DNA of 36,167 nucleotides from Setaria digitata. Lineage: Eukaryota > Nematoda > Chromadorea > Rhabditida > Setariidae. The notes under the pieces are model-generated. The model did not search any database, was not told the origin of the DNA, and was given only the letters and a program-made list of their open reading frames with translations. A program made the position numbers and the translations under genes. Every line of letters begins with the position of its first letter. Within the stretch, counting starts at the first letter, position 1. Below, piece by piece: positions 12,303 to 25,500 of the stretch. Location: positions 1-36,167 of the forward strand of contig RCAB01000580.1 of assembly GCA_003640385.1 (NCBI GenBank), read 5' to 3'.

Positions 12303-12348
12303 AAAAAAAAAAAAAAAAANNNNNNNNNNNNAAAAAAAAAAAAAAAAA
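12260..12348. repeat. Long poly-A homopolymer with a 12-base gap
   Basis: About 60 A residues with one G interruption, then n at 12320-12331, then more A. It is intergenic. No target-site duplication or coding body beside it shows that it is a retroposon tail. Confidence 0.9.
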
Positions 12349-13502
12349 TTAATAATACTACAAACCACTGGAAAAACAATGGAATAAGTATGTAGACGAT
12401 ATTAAATTAATAGGCAGCATAAGTAGGAAGCAATAGCCAAAATTAAAAGAAAATAACAATTCTGGCGAAGTAATTTCCATCAGATGGAGAATACAGTTTG
12501 TACGTACAGAAAATATGTATGGAAAAATGAATGAATTAAATTGAAACATTTGTGAAATTATCATAAACCATACCTCCAGTTCTCTTAAAAATATTTATTC
12601 TTAGCATATTTAAGGAAGTTTTTTTCTTTTTTTTTCCTTTCTTTTATATACTATAATAAAAATAAAACTAAATTGTAATCATTCATCATTTCTAGCTCAT
12701 TTGAAATCAATTGGTTTTTTCGAAACATTATCGCTTTTTTCGTTTTCTTTTCCTTTCTCTTCTAATTTTCAAAGAACTTGAAATATATTAAATTTAATCA
12801 GCTTGCTTTGAATTCAACGATTTTAAGTTATTTTTACATTTTATAAATCATTTTCATCTATCAAAAAAGTCCAACTTTAAATATTGAAAATTAATTATGT
12901 TGAATTTAGTAGAAATGTTTAAAATCAAAAGATTTAGAAAGAAGACTTTTTTTTTTTTCATTTTATGTAGCGATAAAAAAAAAAAATTTTAGGAGCAGCA
13001 AATAGCAAACGGAAAAACAAAAAATAAAAAATGATCCACAATACATACTGACACCAAGCAGACTGGAAATAATTCAGGAGGCAATATTGTTATCGTACAA
13101 ATTTCAGATAATACATTAGGAAATGAGCAATGCGAAAATTGTATAAACATTAATTCACATATATTTCTTTTTTCTTTTTAACTTTTAACAAACCTTTACT
13201 TAAATTACAAATTTATCAAAAATAATTTTTTTGAACAAATTTTTAAAATCCCCTCCAAGCAAAATTTGCATTTTCGTAAATTTTTAAAATGAATAAAAAA
13301 TAAGTCAGGATTACCTCGTAAAACATCTTAAATTCTAAATTTTTCACAATAAATATGAAAAACCTTTTTTGTTAAGACACTATCATTTTAATTCAATTAA
13401 AAAGTGTAATTTCCATTGAAGGAAATACAGAGAACATTTATGCCTTACATACTTTGTAAATGATTTAATACCTGTTAATTAAAATATCTAGTAATCCTAT
13501 GC

Positions 13503-16500
13503 TTACATGTTATATGCAACATAAATGGGATCAAGCATATCTTTTAAAAATGCATCTCGCAAATGCATCCGTTGCTTCTCTCCTCGGCTATTTATTGGTA
13601 CTACTCCAGGATCAACAATTACCACAACACCAACGATTAAATGATGTTCTTCTAGTACAGTAGACGTTATAGCTGGTACCAGATCCAATGCTTCTGCTTC
13701 CGCACTTTCCGTTTCCGCAACTACAACCAAAAGATGCGTCCATGTGAATACAGCACTAAAAATTTTCGGCTTCATTAGTACTAACATAGTGTTTTTGCAA
13801 TTTGTTCAATTCCGAAGTTATAAGTAGTGATGAAACTTTCCTTTTTGCTAGAATTTTAAGGAACATACACAAATACAGTTTCAAAAAGTATTTTAAATGA
13901 AAATTAATAGCTAATAAAAAAAACTACAGCATTAACATATAGTTTCAGCATTGCAATAAAAAATTTTGCATGCACAGAAATATGAAATTATTATTTCACC
14001 CCGCAACTTCTCTTGCTGACCTTCAGTGGCAATAAATCATACGATAAAGTATGTCCGAGTTTAGGATGTTTGGTTTAGTCAAGTAAGACTTCAAAATTTT
14101 GCACATACTAATGAATATCACAAGAACAATTTCCATATATTAGAAATATCATCCAGTGAAAAATCAACGTTGGAGCTTACAAGAATAGAAAACTTTTCAG
14201 GGAAAAAGACCAAAGGGAAGAGAATGAAGGATTAAAAGTAAGATTAAACTTATTTATAGCAAATGGGCATAAGGCTATAAATTACGATGCTAACCATTCG
14301 GAAATTTTCCGATGAGCTCGTATTACTGTTGCTTCAATATCTACAGGGTGATATCTCATACCACGTAACATCAGTGCTTCATCCAATGCACCAACAACAA
14401 ATACTGCATCATGTAATTCTACAAAAAAAAAAAAGCAATCCAGCTTTTTTATAGCTAAATCTAATAGCAAATATATCATTTCACTCCAAATCATGTTATT
14501 AATTTTGCAAAAGACAGCTGTTATAAAATTTAAGCGTAGATAATATCTGCGGAAAAAATCTGGAAGTAACTCAGCTTTCCGAAGCTATCATTTGCATATT
14601 ACAGTCATTTTTTGAAAGTTGAAAAATAAAGAGTTCATTTACTTCCAATATAATTTTCATCATTATAACACTGAGGAGATGAAATAAGTTCAAAAGCCTC
14701 AAATTTAGCTATTTTATAGAATCATTACGAAGTACGAGAGAAAAGGAACCCCCATCAGCTGTAATGGATTGCGTTCGCCGAAGAAAACCCAAATAACCTG
14801 TACGTGCAAAACGTTTGAGAGTATCACCAGTCGTTAGCCTGAAAATAAAGTACGACTCAACGCCGAATTGAATATTTTAATAAAGCGTCATTGTTTCATT
14901 ACTTTTCTTAATTTGCTACATACACCCAAACATCATGTTATCTTTAAGAGGAAAGCCTACGCTAACTTCCTATTTTACCGGATGGTAAAATTACTGGGTA
15001 ATTGATATGAATGTTTAGCTCCCAAATGGTTCTGGAAAAAAAGCATACAGCAAAATTATTTAGAATGTCAGATAAAATAAGTGACAAGAGGATGTGAAAA
15101 TAACACAATCTATATGCTAAATAAATCGACTGCTAATTGATAATATAATAACATGACAGCGAAAAATTAATAGAGTGACAACGAATCAACCAATGAGTAG
15201 TCAATATTCCTATCATCCTAACTCAAAATGACACAAGCTTTACCTTGCACTGAAGTGATCAGTATGTAAGGAAGCCTCTTCACCGTATAATGTGAAATAA
15301 CCAATCGCATTATGTGAACAGGCGACCCAAATTTCCCCCAAATGTGAATCAGCACATTGTCCTCTTGTTTCCGGATTTGCAATTACCACTTCTACTCCGG
15401 GTAATAGCTAAAATTAATACCTTGATTTTTCAAATATTCGGCATAATTAAACATTTATTGTATCCCAAAGACTAAAACTGAAACAGTGGAACAAATGTAG
15501 CGGAAATGGAACGAAACATACTTTTCCGCTTTCCATTAATGCAATACTATGTGGTGCACCCTTTTCAACAAGTGTTACACGATCATTACGCAATGCTCGC
15601 GCATCAACATATACTGTTGCCGGATCCGGGCTAGCTGCCCCTTGCATACATATCGCTGTGTTAACCTAAAAGAAAATGTAACTTTGTAAAATAATAATTA
15701 TTGTACCAACGAAGATAAAATAACGCATTAAAAAATTTCCTAGGTATAAAAGTAAATAATAATTAAAACTCATTGTGGAAAAGTACTATCAAGACCGGTA
15801 AACAGAACAAATCATAAAATTTTCATAACCTATAAATGATTCAAAATTCCGATACAAAATTATAAAGTGGTAACAAAATGAAGGTGGGAAATAACAAAAT
15901 GACAAACAATCACTACAAAATGAACCTTCCCACTATAGACCTTAACCTAAATGTGTCGTTTTTTTGTAATCTTTAAAAAAAAGCTTCAAATTAAAAAAAA
16001 AAAAAAGAAGGAAAAAAAAAACACGTACGCGACAACCAAACGAGGTTGATACTGCACGCGAATTAAGACCTAAAGGCGCAAACAGCTTAGAGAATGCTGC
16101 ACATAAAGCAACACGAGGCCGTTCTTCGGCAACCACGACACACGTACGTACGCTAAATCGAGAATGTCTCAGTAAGAAATTGAAATTTTACACATCTTCC
16201 AACTAGGGTGAACAATTTTTCTTACTATGTTACTTATATGACACTCATTTATGGTGATTAACAAATTACAGTGTAACATTTATATGACACATTTGGAAGA
16301 TATAACTTACATATATTTAAAAGGTCAAGTTCTCCAGAATATTACACAAAAGAAGGTTATTAGTAAATAAAACGTCAAATTTTTTTTTTTAGCTCGTATG
16401 TGAAAGCAAGTTATCGATGATGTCAACAGAGAAAAGTAGCTAATAATTGGGAGAGTTCGCTACTGCAATTGAAAGACCGAAAATCAATATCAACCTTAAT

Positions 16501-19500
16501 CAAAACGTCAACTTCTACACGACATATAAATTTTGAGCAAAGAAGAAAATATATAAATAATGGACTCTATAATTAACTGCAATCTTGAAATTTCAGAAAA
16601 CATTTAATAAAAAAAGAACTAAGTCATACTCCTACCATGAAAGTGAAACGCCCTTCTCTTTCAGAAGTGATATCTGAGGTGCTAATTCCCGAACGCATAA
16701 TTCCATTACACCGTAAGAACAAAACGTGTCACGAACTGAAAAACGGAATCATTTAGTTAAACTGAACATTGAATTTGATATTTGCATATATTAACCAAAC
16801 ATTAATAAAGATAAAATCGAGCTAATAAAATACAAAGGATAGACTGTTTCTAGAAATGTCAGTTTTTCATAAAGTAACTTAGAATATCTAAAACCTAAAT
16901 CATTCATGTTTTCCAGATTTGTGATACCAACGTTAAACCATTTTCAATTCCTCTATCACAATTTTTTATCTTTTTCTCCAAAAAATCACTAATATTATAA
17001 TATAAGTGAGTTAAGTGAGTCTTTCTTTTTTTTAATAATAACAAAAGAAAAAATAAATTTCCGATCTTCACTGATAAAAAAAAAAAACGATAAAAAACCT
17101 TTTCTTTGTGAAACTGCTGTCAACCACAGTGCAGCATTTTGCTCAACTTCCGTTGGTGGAATCAGCAATGAATGATGACCAGAATAGACACTGAAATTAA
17201 TGAAGCAATGCACCAAAGAAAGTAGAATAACGAAAATCATTCGATATTTGACTTAAAAAGTTACAGTTTTTCACCATTTGTCTATTCAGCAGGCGATACA
17301 CACTGCAAAGAATGACAGAATAAATATTACTATTAGTATATAATACATGAGTAGAAAATTCTTTTCTGTCTTGACAAAATACTATTCAAAGAGCAATAAA
17401 TGGCTTACCCTGAGAGACACCAAAGTGTTAATCCAAGACCGCAGTATGGATCAAGACACAAAGTTATATGCCGTGAGGGATATAATTCGCACGCTACTTT
17501 TAGACTCCTGCATAATGCTGTAGCACCAGCAATACTGACAACAATTCCGGCTAGCTGCCCTGTAGTACTTACAGAGAAATCCTGAAATTTTTATATAAAC
17601 CGTTGGCCCTGGCAAAAAAAAAGAAAAAAAACTGCAATATGAATTTCGTCTACTGAATAAAAATAACTAGTAGTAATTCTTACCAGATAACAAACATCAG
17701 TTGGTTTTCTTTCAGGATATTCAGGTTCCCATTTTCTCCTGTGAAGTGATGGAATATCATCGACATCCAAAATTGTAGGCCATGCCTGGAATGAATGTTG
17801 AATCAGTCTCACCATTAATTAATGATTTACTTTTCTGCAAATCTAATTTTTAATGCAATGCCATAGCGTATTATATTTAAAAAAAAAAAAAAAAAAAAGT
17901 AAAGAAGAAAAATTTACCTTTGCATCAACTCTTAAAGAAGCTTCTTTGCATTTAAGTAATTTAATTAAAGATGAAGTTGAGATCACTGCGACTGCTTTCG
18001 AAACATCCACAATCATCCGCACCGTTGGTAAAGTTATTTGCAAGTTATGCGGATGTGGTGGTCGTATGCAAATTGGTACTAATCCTTCAATATAATTTTT
18101 TAAATTCGTTCAGTGAGGAATAACAAAAGACCTGGCAATACCATCAAAGTTTCTCTTAGCAAAAATGAAAAAAATTTCCGACCGCTTTGCGCAATTATCA
18201 TCCTGATACGATAACCTATTAAAATATATTTAGCACATGCAGAATGATACGATAACCTATTAAAATATATTTAGCACATGCAGAACAGGATGTATATGCC
18301 ATTTAAAAAACGATTTTTAATGCTGGTTTACAAATTGTTCTAGGAATTTATAAGCCTATAATTTAGTATTTAAAACTTTTTCCTAACTAGAATACATATT
18401 TTGATACTCATTTTTATCGACATTAACAAATAATAAATATTTGTATCCAAACAGGTTTACCTGCTGCTTGACATCCATAAAAAGCTGCAATTAAATCAAT
18501 GCCAGGTGGGAAAATCAAAGCAACATGTTCGCCTGGATTTAACCTTCCTTTATCGGTTAACATGGAACCGATACGTTCAGCTTTTTTTAGGAGTTGTGCA
18601 CACGTCATACTTTCCGTCTCAGTTCCGCGTGAATTCATTAGTGTAAAGAGAACATGATCAGGAGATGTTTGTGAACGTTGTCGTAAAACCTCCATCAAAC
18701 TAGTCACCTATAAAAAAGCATTCTTCAGATGACAACAATCTTATCAACAAATTTTTTCGGATAAAATATATGAAACTCCTCAAAATTTAATAATGGGGAT
18801 TTTCAAATTATTAAATAGATTTTTTGAATCATTTAGCAAATAATATCCCAAAATATCTGTCAATAACACACCTTGTAAAATAAGGAAGATACTTTACAGA
18901 TTTCAGAATAAGTTTTGAACCTTTTCATCATCCGCATTAATCTGTCGCCCTTTGGCAGCAGCAATTCGCACACCTTGAACAATATTACCAACAAACATAG
19001 CTGCCGGTCCAACGTCTGACTGCTGTTCACGTGGTTTTGGCAAATTTATTACACAGGTATGGGGACACATTAGAAGTGTAGTCGGATGCAAAACACCATC
19101 AATGAATCGCTGTCGTGTTTCCGACACATGGATACCACCCAAAGGTGTCTAAAACACATTAATCATTTACTTCTTCATAAGAGAATTTCATAGTTTAAGA
19201 AATAGTTTGTAGGAAAATTTTATCCATCTTTGCAGAAGTTTCTTTCTGGAATTTAAACACAAAACTGCTAGCAATCTAAATTGGATTCTAACACCTTAAT
19301 TACCTGGACAAGAGAACTGTGAAACCGTCGATATTTTTAAGTAATAATTAAAAGGAAATTAATCGGTTTTCTAAAAAAAGAAACTGATAATTAAAAAATT
19401 CCGAATTTTTGAGGGAAAAGATCTAATTGAAAGATAAAATCACTTCTGAAAGTTTACCTTCGGTAACTGATTGGAGGGTACAAGCGCCAAACAATAAATC

Positions 19501-22500
19501 CCAACCTGATGAATGCTATCAATAGCCTGCAGTACGCGACTCATCCACTAAAATCAGTCTAAGGATGCATTTGAAATAGACAGGAATGTGTAAAGCAAAA
19601 ATCGATTTTTCCAAAAAAAATTAAATGTAAATGTAGTAGTAAATGAATCAGTTCCTAGCAATTCTCACAGCAGCTTAATATCGAAAAAAGACCAGTTCAA
19701 ATTCTTCTCCAGTAATATCATCAATAATTTAACAGGAAATCCAAACAAATGTCAACAATTTATCTTTTTTCTCGAATAACGTCGACAAACTGTCTCCTTC
19801 CCCACATGTCGGAAAGTCGTCAACATATACCAAAATTTCAAAAGAAACACGAAAATATTAGCATAAAGTATTACGCTGAAAGAATCTTCCTCCGATACGC
19901 CAGGTTTCTGCTCTGCTATGATGCATATTCGCTCATCGCGCAAAACATTTACGGAAAATACAGCTATACGTCCTAAAAGTGAACTTTTGAACAATGAATG
20001 CTTTACAAAATTAAGCAACGAGAAATTTTATAATTTCATACATATCGCTGCCAAAAGCCTTAGAGTGTTTTCTTTTGAAAATAAAATTTCCAGAACCTAC
20101 AAATTTATGAAGTGTTTTTGTTCATAAATCAACTAACAGCTAGTTGAGCACCTCGGGTAATTTTAGCACATAATGCAAAACTATTTCAGAAGAATTTAAA
20201 TCCCGATTCAAAAACATGAAAAAAATAAAAGTTTTGAACCTAAATTAAAAGATGACAGTACTCTTTGGACAATGATTAAAATTATGGCAAACCTCGGTAA
20301 ATAAATTTCATCGGTTCAACAGCCAGAACTGTGGCAATCAAATCATCAGCACCATGTTGTCGACCAGATACATACATTTGCGAATTGCGGTTGCCGACCA
20401 CAAAAACCAAACCGTTCTAGAAAATTTCTGGATGTGAACACAACAATGCTGAAGCAAAAGAAAAACCATCAGTTCGGTTTAAACAAAATAATTACCGGTC
20501 CAAGGAATCCCAACAATCCGCTACGAACATACGGCACTGGTCCCAATGGCTTATCATCGTTACCTAATGGCTCCACCTGCAGTAGGAATTTAAATTACAA
20601 AAAATTTTAATGCCATGAAATCATTCTTAGGTTCAATAAACTGAAACTTTAAGAAAGGATTTAAAAGAATTTAAACATTAGGAAAAAATAAAACCTTTCA
20701 TTCAAAACCACTAAAATCAACATAAAATTTTCCAACATTTAAAACTTAAAGTACTGATTGTAATTTAAAATCTGAAATTGTTTTTACCTTGAAAGTACTA
20801 GCCGATAAGCCATCCAAACCCCAATACGCAGAACCTGTACTGTGTGCATATAAACAAATTTCACCAACTTCATCAGCTAAGCATAATCGTGGTGGTCCGG
20901 AAAGTTTAACAATAACAACAACACCACCTGTTATAACTTGACCAGCGTCCTGGAATTAACTTCACATTATCATATTATTAATAACAACTTGAGGATGAAG
21001 AGTTTAACAATTTAAATTAAAACAGTTAGCTTATTTTTACCTGTAAAGTTAATGATGTTAATGAATTTTCCTGATCAACACGTACTACTGAATGACTCAG
21101 AGCAGACATTGATAGGACACCACGACCAGAGTTGTGAAGATTTTCATCGAAGCAAGGCCTACAATACAAACCATAAAAATTATTATTTTTTATACTCTAA
21201 ATAACCAAATACATATGTTTAAAAAAAAAAAAAAAACCCTCAACGACAATATTAAAGTGTGCAGATTCTTCAGTATTTATCATTCTTTCAAATTATGTGA
21301 CAGTAACTAGCATAACAGATTGTTTTCTTTAGTACGTAAGAAACGCATTTTGTTTTTTAATAATCTTTATTAAGTTTTTTTTTTTTTTCTAATACAAAAA
21401 ATCAACATTCACTGATGGAGAAAAGAAACAAAACCTTCGTAACGATACTGTACCAGTTTCCGAAGAACCAGCACAGGGACAAACTGCACCAGGACGTAAC
21501 CCACGTGACTGGAAAATGGAAGCAAACTGATCACAGGATGATAATGACCACGGATTTGCACCATCTGCTACCAGAATTGAACGAAGTGATGACAAATTGA
21601 TATCCTTATGATCACGAGTTGCCAACAAACCCCAATGTAAATCCCGTGACTTTACCAAAGCTGTTTTTGCTGAAAGAAATGAAAATCAACTTTATTGTTA
21701 ATAATCCTTAAAAATGCCACGATCATCAAGAATAAAAATTACTCGCGACTGAAATTTTTTCTAAGAATTTCTTATAAAATTGAAGTATGAACAAGAAAAT
21801 TTGATTATATTTCGGTAATTATTTATATTCCTGCTTCCATGAAAAGAAGAGCAGTTTTTACCTTGATATTTTGTAACCATCAACATCCATGATGCTGGAT
21901 TTATTTTCATCAATGAATATGGTACAAAAATAACACGTAAACCAGAAAATACACTCTGAAATTAATAATTCTATGCAATCGATAATATTAATAATTCAGT
22001 GCAGTCGAAAACATTCTCATATTTAATCTTAGTTTAAAAATTAAAAAATACAAGAGAAAGATTTAAACCATACTGCCAAAATGGAATGCCATAAGCCTGC
22101 TTCACGTTTAAAGTCAAGAACTGATACCATTGTGTCTGATTCCGAATAATTCATAGCCATTGTTAAAGATCTGACATAATAAATAAAAACGGATATGTAT
22201 ATTAAAAGAGACAATTGTTATTGTGCATTATTACATATTTTGAGTAAGAATACCTGCAATGGGAAAGTAAAGCTTGGCGAGTTACGCATACACCTTTCAC
22301 GCTGCCTTCCTTATCAGTGGTGTACTCGATGTAAGCAACAGAATCATCCGTAACTCGTGGTGGTACTGACCAATCTTTCGGTGGTTTACTCTACAAACAA
22401 ATACATGCATGCTAAAATAGCTGGTAATGATAAGAACATGATATGATAGAATCACATAGAATTAACTATTGTAGAGTATATAAGGTAGTATCAAAATGTT

Positions 22501-25500
22501 CATATAATACTTAAACTAAACAACCATACTTTGGACATTTCTGCTCAATTAAATAAAGTATGGCAGACTGAAATATTGATTTACAATTTTCCTAACTTCT
22601 TTATAGAAAAATCCGTCCTAACTTCTCATAAAATCTACCACACAGCAAATCATTTTAAATAATAATCCATTTATAACAGCAAATATCTATCTATGCTAAT
22701 TTGCTATAAATTCATTAAAAAGTTAAAGAAATCTGAATCATCGCAAGAATTTTTAGGGAAATTCATGCACACTTTACCAAATGTTCGGTTGTGAGCCAAA
22801 CAAGTCGTGGCCATCCTCTGAAATCAATAATTTCACTTCCAGGTATTAACGGAGAACCAGGATTAGGATGGCTCTGATTGCTTGATGAACGTTTTGGTAA
22901 GCCTTTGTAACAAGAATCGGATGTAAGTGCTACTTTCACACCGCAGCTTCCAAGCAAAAAGCCAAGCTGCTGGATACCCGCATCCTGAAATAAATATACC
23001 AGAATTCACAATCTATACAAATAAATATCACTTACTGATATGTAAGATCATTGTTTACCTAACAAAAAGCAATAGGCGAAAATATGATATAGATAGAAAA
23101 AAGAATGATACCCGTTTAGTAAGTGGAACTTCAACTGGTACTGGAATAACTCCAGCGAGAATACACCCGTAGAAAGCGATCAAAAATGAAAGAGGTTCCG
23201 TATTCGGATAAACCTTCATGAAAAAAAAAAAAAAAAAAAATTTGAAATTAAATTTGACTTCAAAACAATAATAAAAGTCTGAAAAATCATGACTTCCTTT
23301 TAAAAAATATATTCGCGAATGAAATAATCAATATCCTGAGAGGTGAATGTAATATCAAAATGTCAAAATAATTAACAACTCGACTCAAATCTAATATTTT
23401 TTTATACTCAATTTAGTAACATAATATTACCAATTGAAAATGGAACAAGTTATTTTTCTAGAAACAGAAATGGTATGAAATACTGCGATGAGAGCAGCAT
23501 AATGATCGGAACGCATCAGCAAAATATTCAATACATCATTAACTTCGAAATACCTACCAAAGCTACTCGATCACCACTTTTGCATAACTGAACTTTTTCT
23601 TTGCCAACTATTCCAGGAACAAGTTTAGTTAATAACATATGAGCAACCTTGGTAGCACGACTCAATAATTTACCTAAAAAAAAAAAAAAAAAAACTCCTT
23701 AACGAAGGAATTAAACTAACAAAACAAAGAGTACTTTAATGAATTATACCAGTAATATAATAAAACAAACATTTCCTTTCTGATACATTTTTTTTTCCTT
23801 CAAAATTTTCTTTCTCTGTCATATCAACCAACATCAAGAGATTTTTACCGTATGTGAGTGAGTAAGCTGGACGAGCCGAATGATCTAATACAACAGCAGC
23901 TACCATTCTTGATTGTGTTGTACCATACTTATGAAGTGCGGAATCAATTGAACGAGGCAAACTTGTGGATACTGATGCATGATCACCACGTGCTGGACAA
24001 ATCATCGAACCTTCCGGACGTGGTGCTAACGGATCAACAACTCTTGCCAATGCTAAAATGTACTGCATTATTTTACCGTTGTATTTTGTAAAAATTCTGC
24101 AAAAAAATAATTAGAAGTAAATATATTTAGCCAAGGTATTGAAATTTGAAAAATTTTATTTTTTATTTTTATTTTTTTAAATGAAATGGTTTTGAAAATA
24201 TATAAATCAATTGTTTATTGATGTAACTAGGAAATTACAGCTTCTTCTTCTTTACTTTTTTTTTTTCTATAAAATGAATAAATATGAAAATTTTTTAAAA
24301 AATAACCTTCCAATTCTGCATCATCATCGTTGTAGTATTCATGCAACGGTTTTTTCTTTGGTCTCTGCAAACTCATTAACCGGCATTCATGTAATATATG
24401 CGATTCATAGAAATATTTGCAACATTTCAGATCAGATATTTTGATAGATTTTCGACCCAAACCCAAATCCGAAATTCGTACAAAAGTATTTAATTTCTGT
24501 TCCACAAAATTACGCTCATCTTTGAAACGCTTCAACGATAACTTCTTATAAGAACGTGATGGATTAAATTTTCTAATAGCTACCGAAACACCCTCTGTTA
24601 AAATGGTTCGTCCAAAGACTGTATTACGAGGGCGTTGCTTTTTCAGCGAACGTCGCAATGATTCCAGTACAGCTTCAAATGTTTCATTTAAAGATTCTGT
24701 AGATGCTAATTCAGTTGTAGTACCATTGTTGCGTAAACAACACGTAGTAGTAGTAGTAGTAGCACTGTTATTATGCATCAACGATGAATGATGATACGAT
24801 TTCATGAGCGATGAATCGTTCGAATTCTGAATGATAAATAATCCAGGTTTTGTTTCGGTAGCTGCATCAACCTTACCACCACCATCATCATCCAAATAAG
24901 TTATTGTTTCATCGATATTATGATTAGTTGGCATGTTATCACAATTATCAACCATCATATTTGTATTGGAAAAAATTGGAAATTTCATCGGTAGCATTGC
25001 TATTACAATGCAATTTCGTAGCAGTGGTGCAAAATTTGTACTTCTTTTGATTGTTGCATTTTCATTTGATAATGATAATATCTTTCGCCTCCAAATATTG
25101 TTGCTTGTATTGAATCGTCCCAATTTATCGCTAACACCATGTAATTCCCATTTTGAACGTCTAGCCGTAGTTCGAACATTTGTTTCATGTGATTTCTTCG
25201 ATTCTTCATTTAGAAATTTGGATGATGTCAGAAAATTTTGTGTTAATGGCATATGAGAGGTGAAATGTAACGAATGTGGAGGAGTTTCCGAATTAAACGA
25301 AATTGAATGCTGATGATGAAAAGCTTTCATCCATAATAAAGACATGATTATTTGCCGAAGAAATGAAATGGAAAAAAAAATCGTACCAGAGAATATTTTT
25401 GAACTGATGAAGAGTTAACAGTAAAGACAGTAACAGTTGAATTTATCACAAATGATAGATTAAAAATACGCAGAAAAATTTTCATGTCATCGTCTGATTT

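Larger units (their letters stand above)
10591..13502. other. Intergenic region between TMEM39 and DIP2
   Basis: About 2.9 kb with DIP2 upstream and TMEM39 downstream in transcription. It carries the DIP2 3' flank and the TMEM39 promoter side. Strongly AT-rich, with a gap-associated triplicated repeat (11296-11515) and a long poly-A run with a gap (12260-12348). Open frames at minus 11694-11963 and minus 12358-12564 are short, lack splice context and match nothing I know. An AATAAA on the minus strand near 12599-12594 could be a distant poly-A signal for DIP2, which is uncertain. Confidence 0.6.

Noticed and set aside
12260..12348. Retroposon poly-A tail
   Set aside because: No coding body, target-site duplication or second junction is visible. 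Similar A/T runs are common throughout the window.
12159..12395. A lysine-rich plus-strand open frame
   Set aside because: It is translation of a poly-A run and a gap.
19749..20127. Two plus-strand open frames
   Set aside because: They lie opposite DIP2 exon 19972-19875 and adjacent introns. Only the minus frame matches DIP2.
13503..24052. Adenylate-forming enzyme genes acquired from bacteria
   Set aside because: The FAAL-like domains resemble bacterial ligases at family level, but the dense GT-AG introns, DMAP1-binding domain and vertebrate-like carboxy terminus identify animal DIP2.
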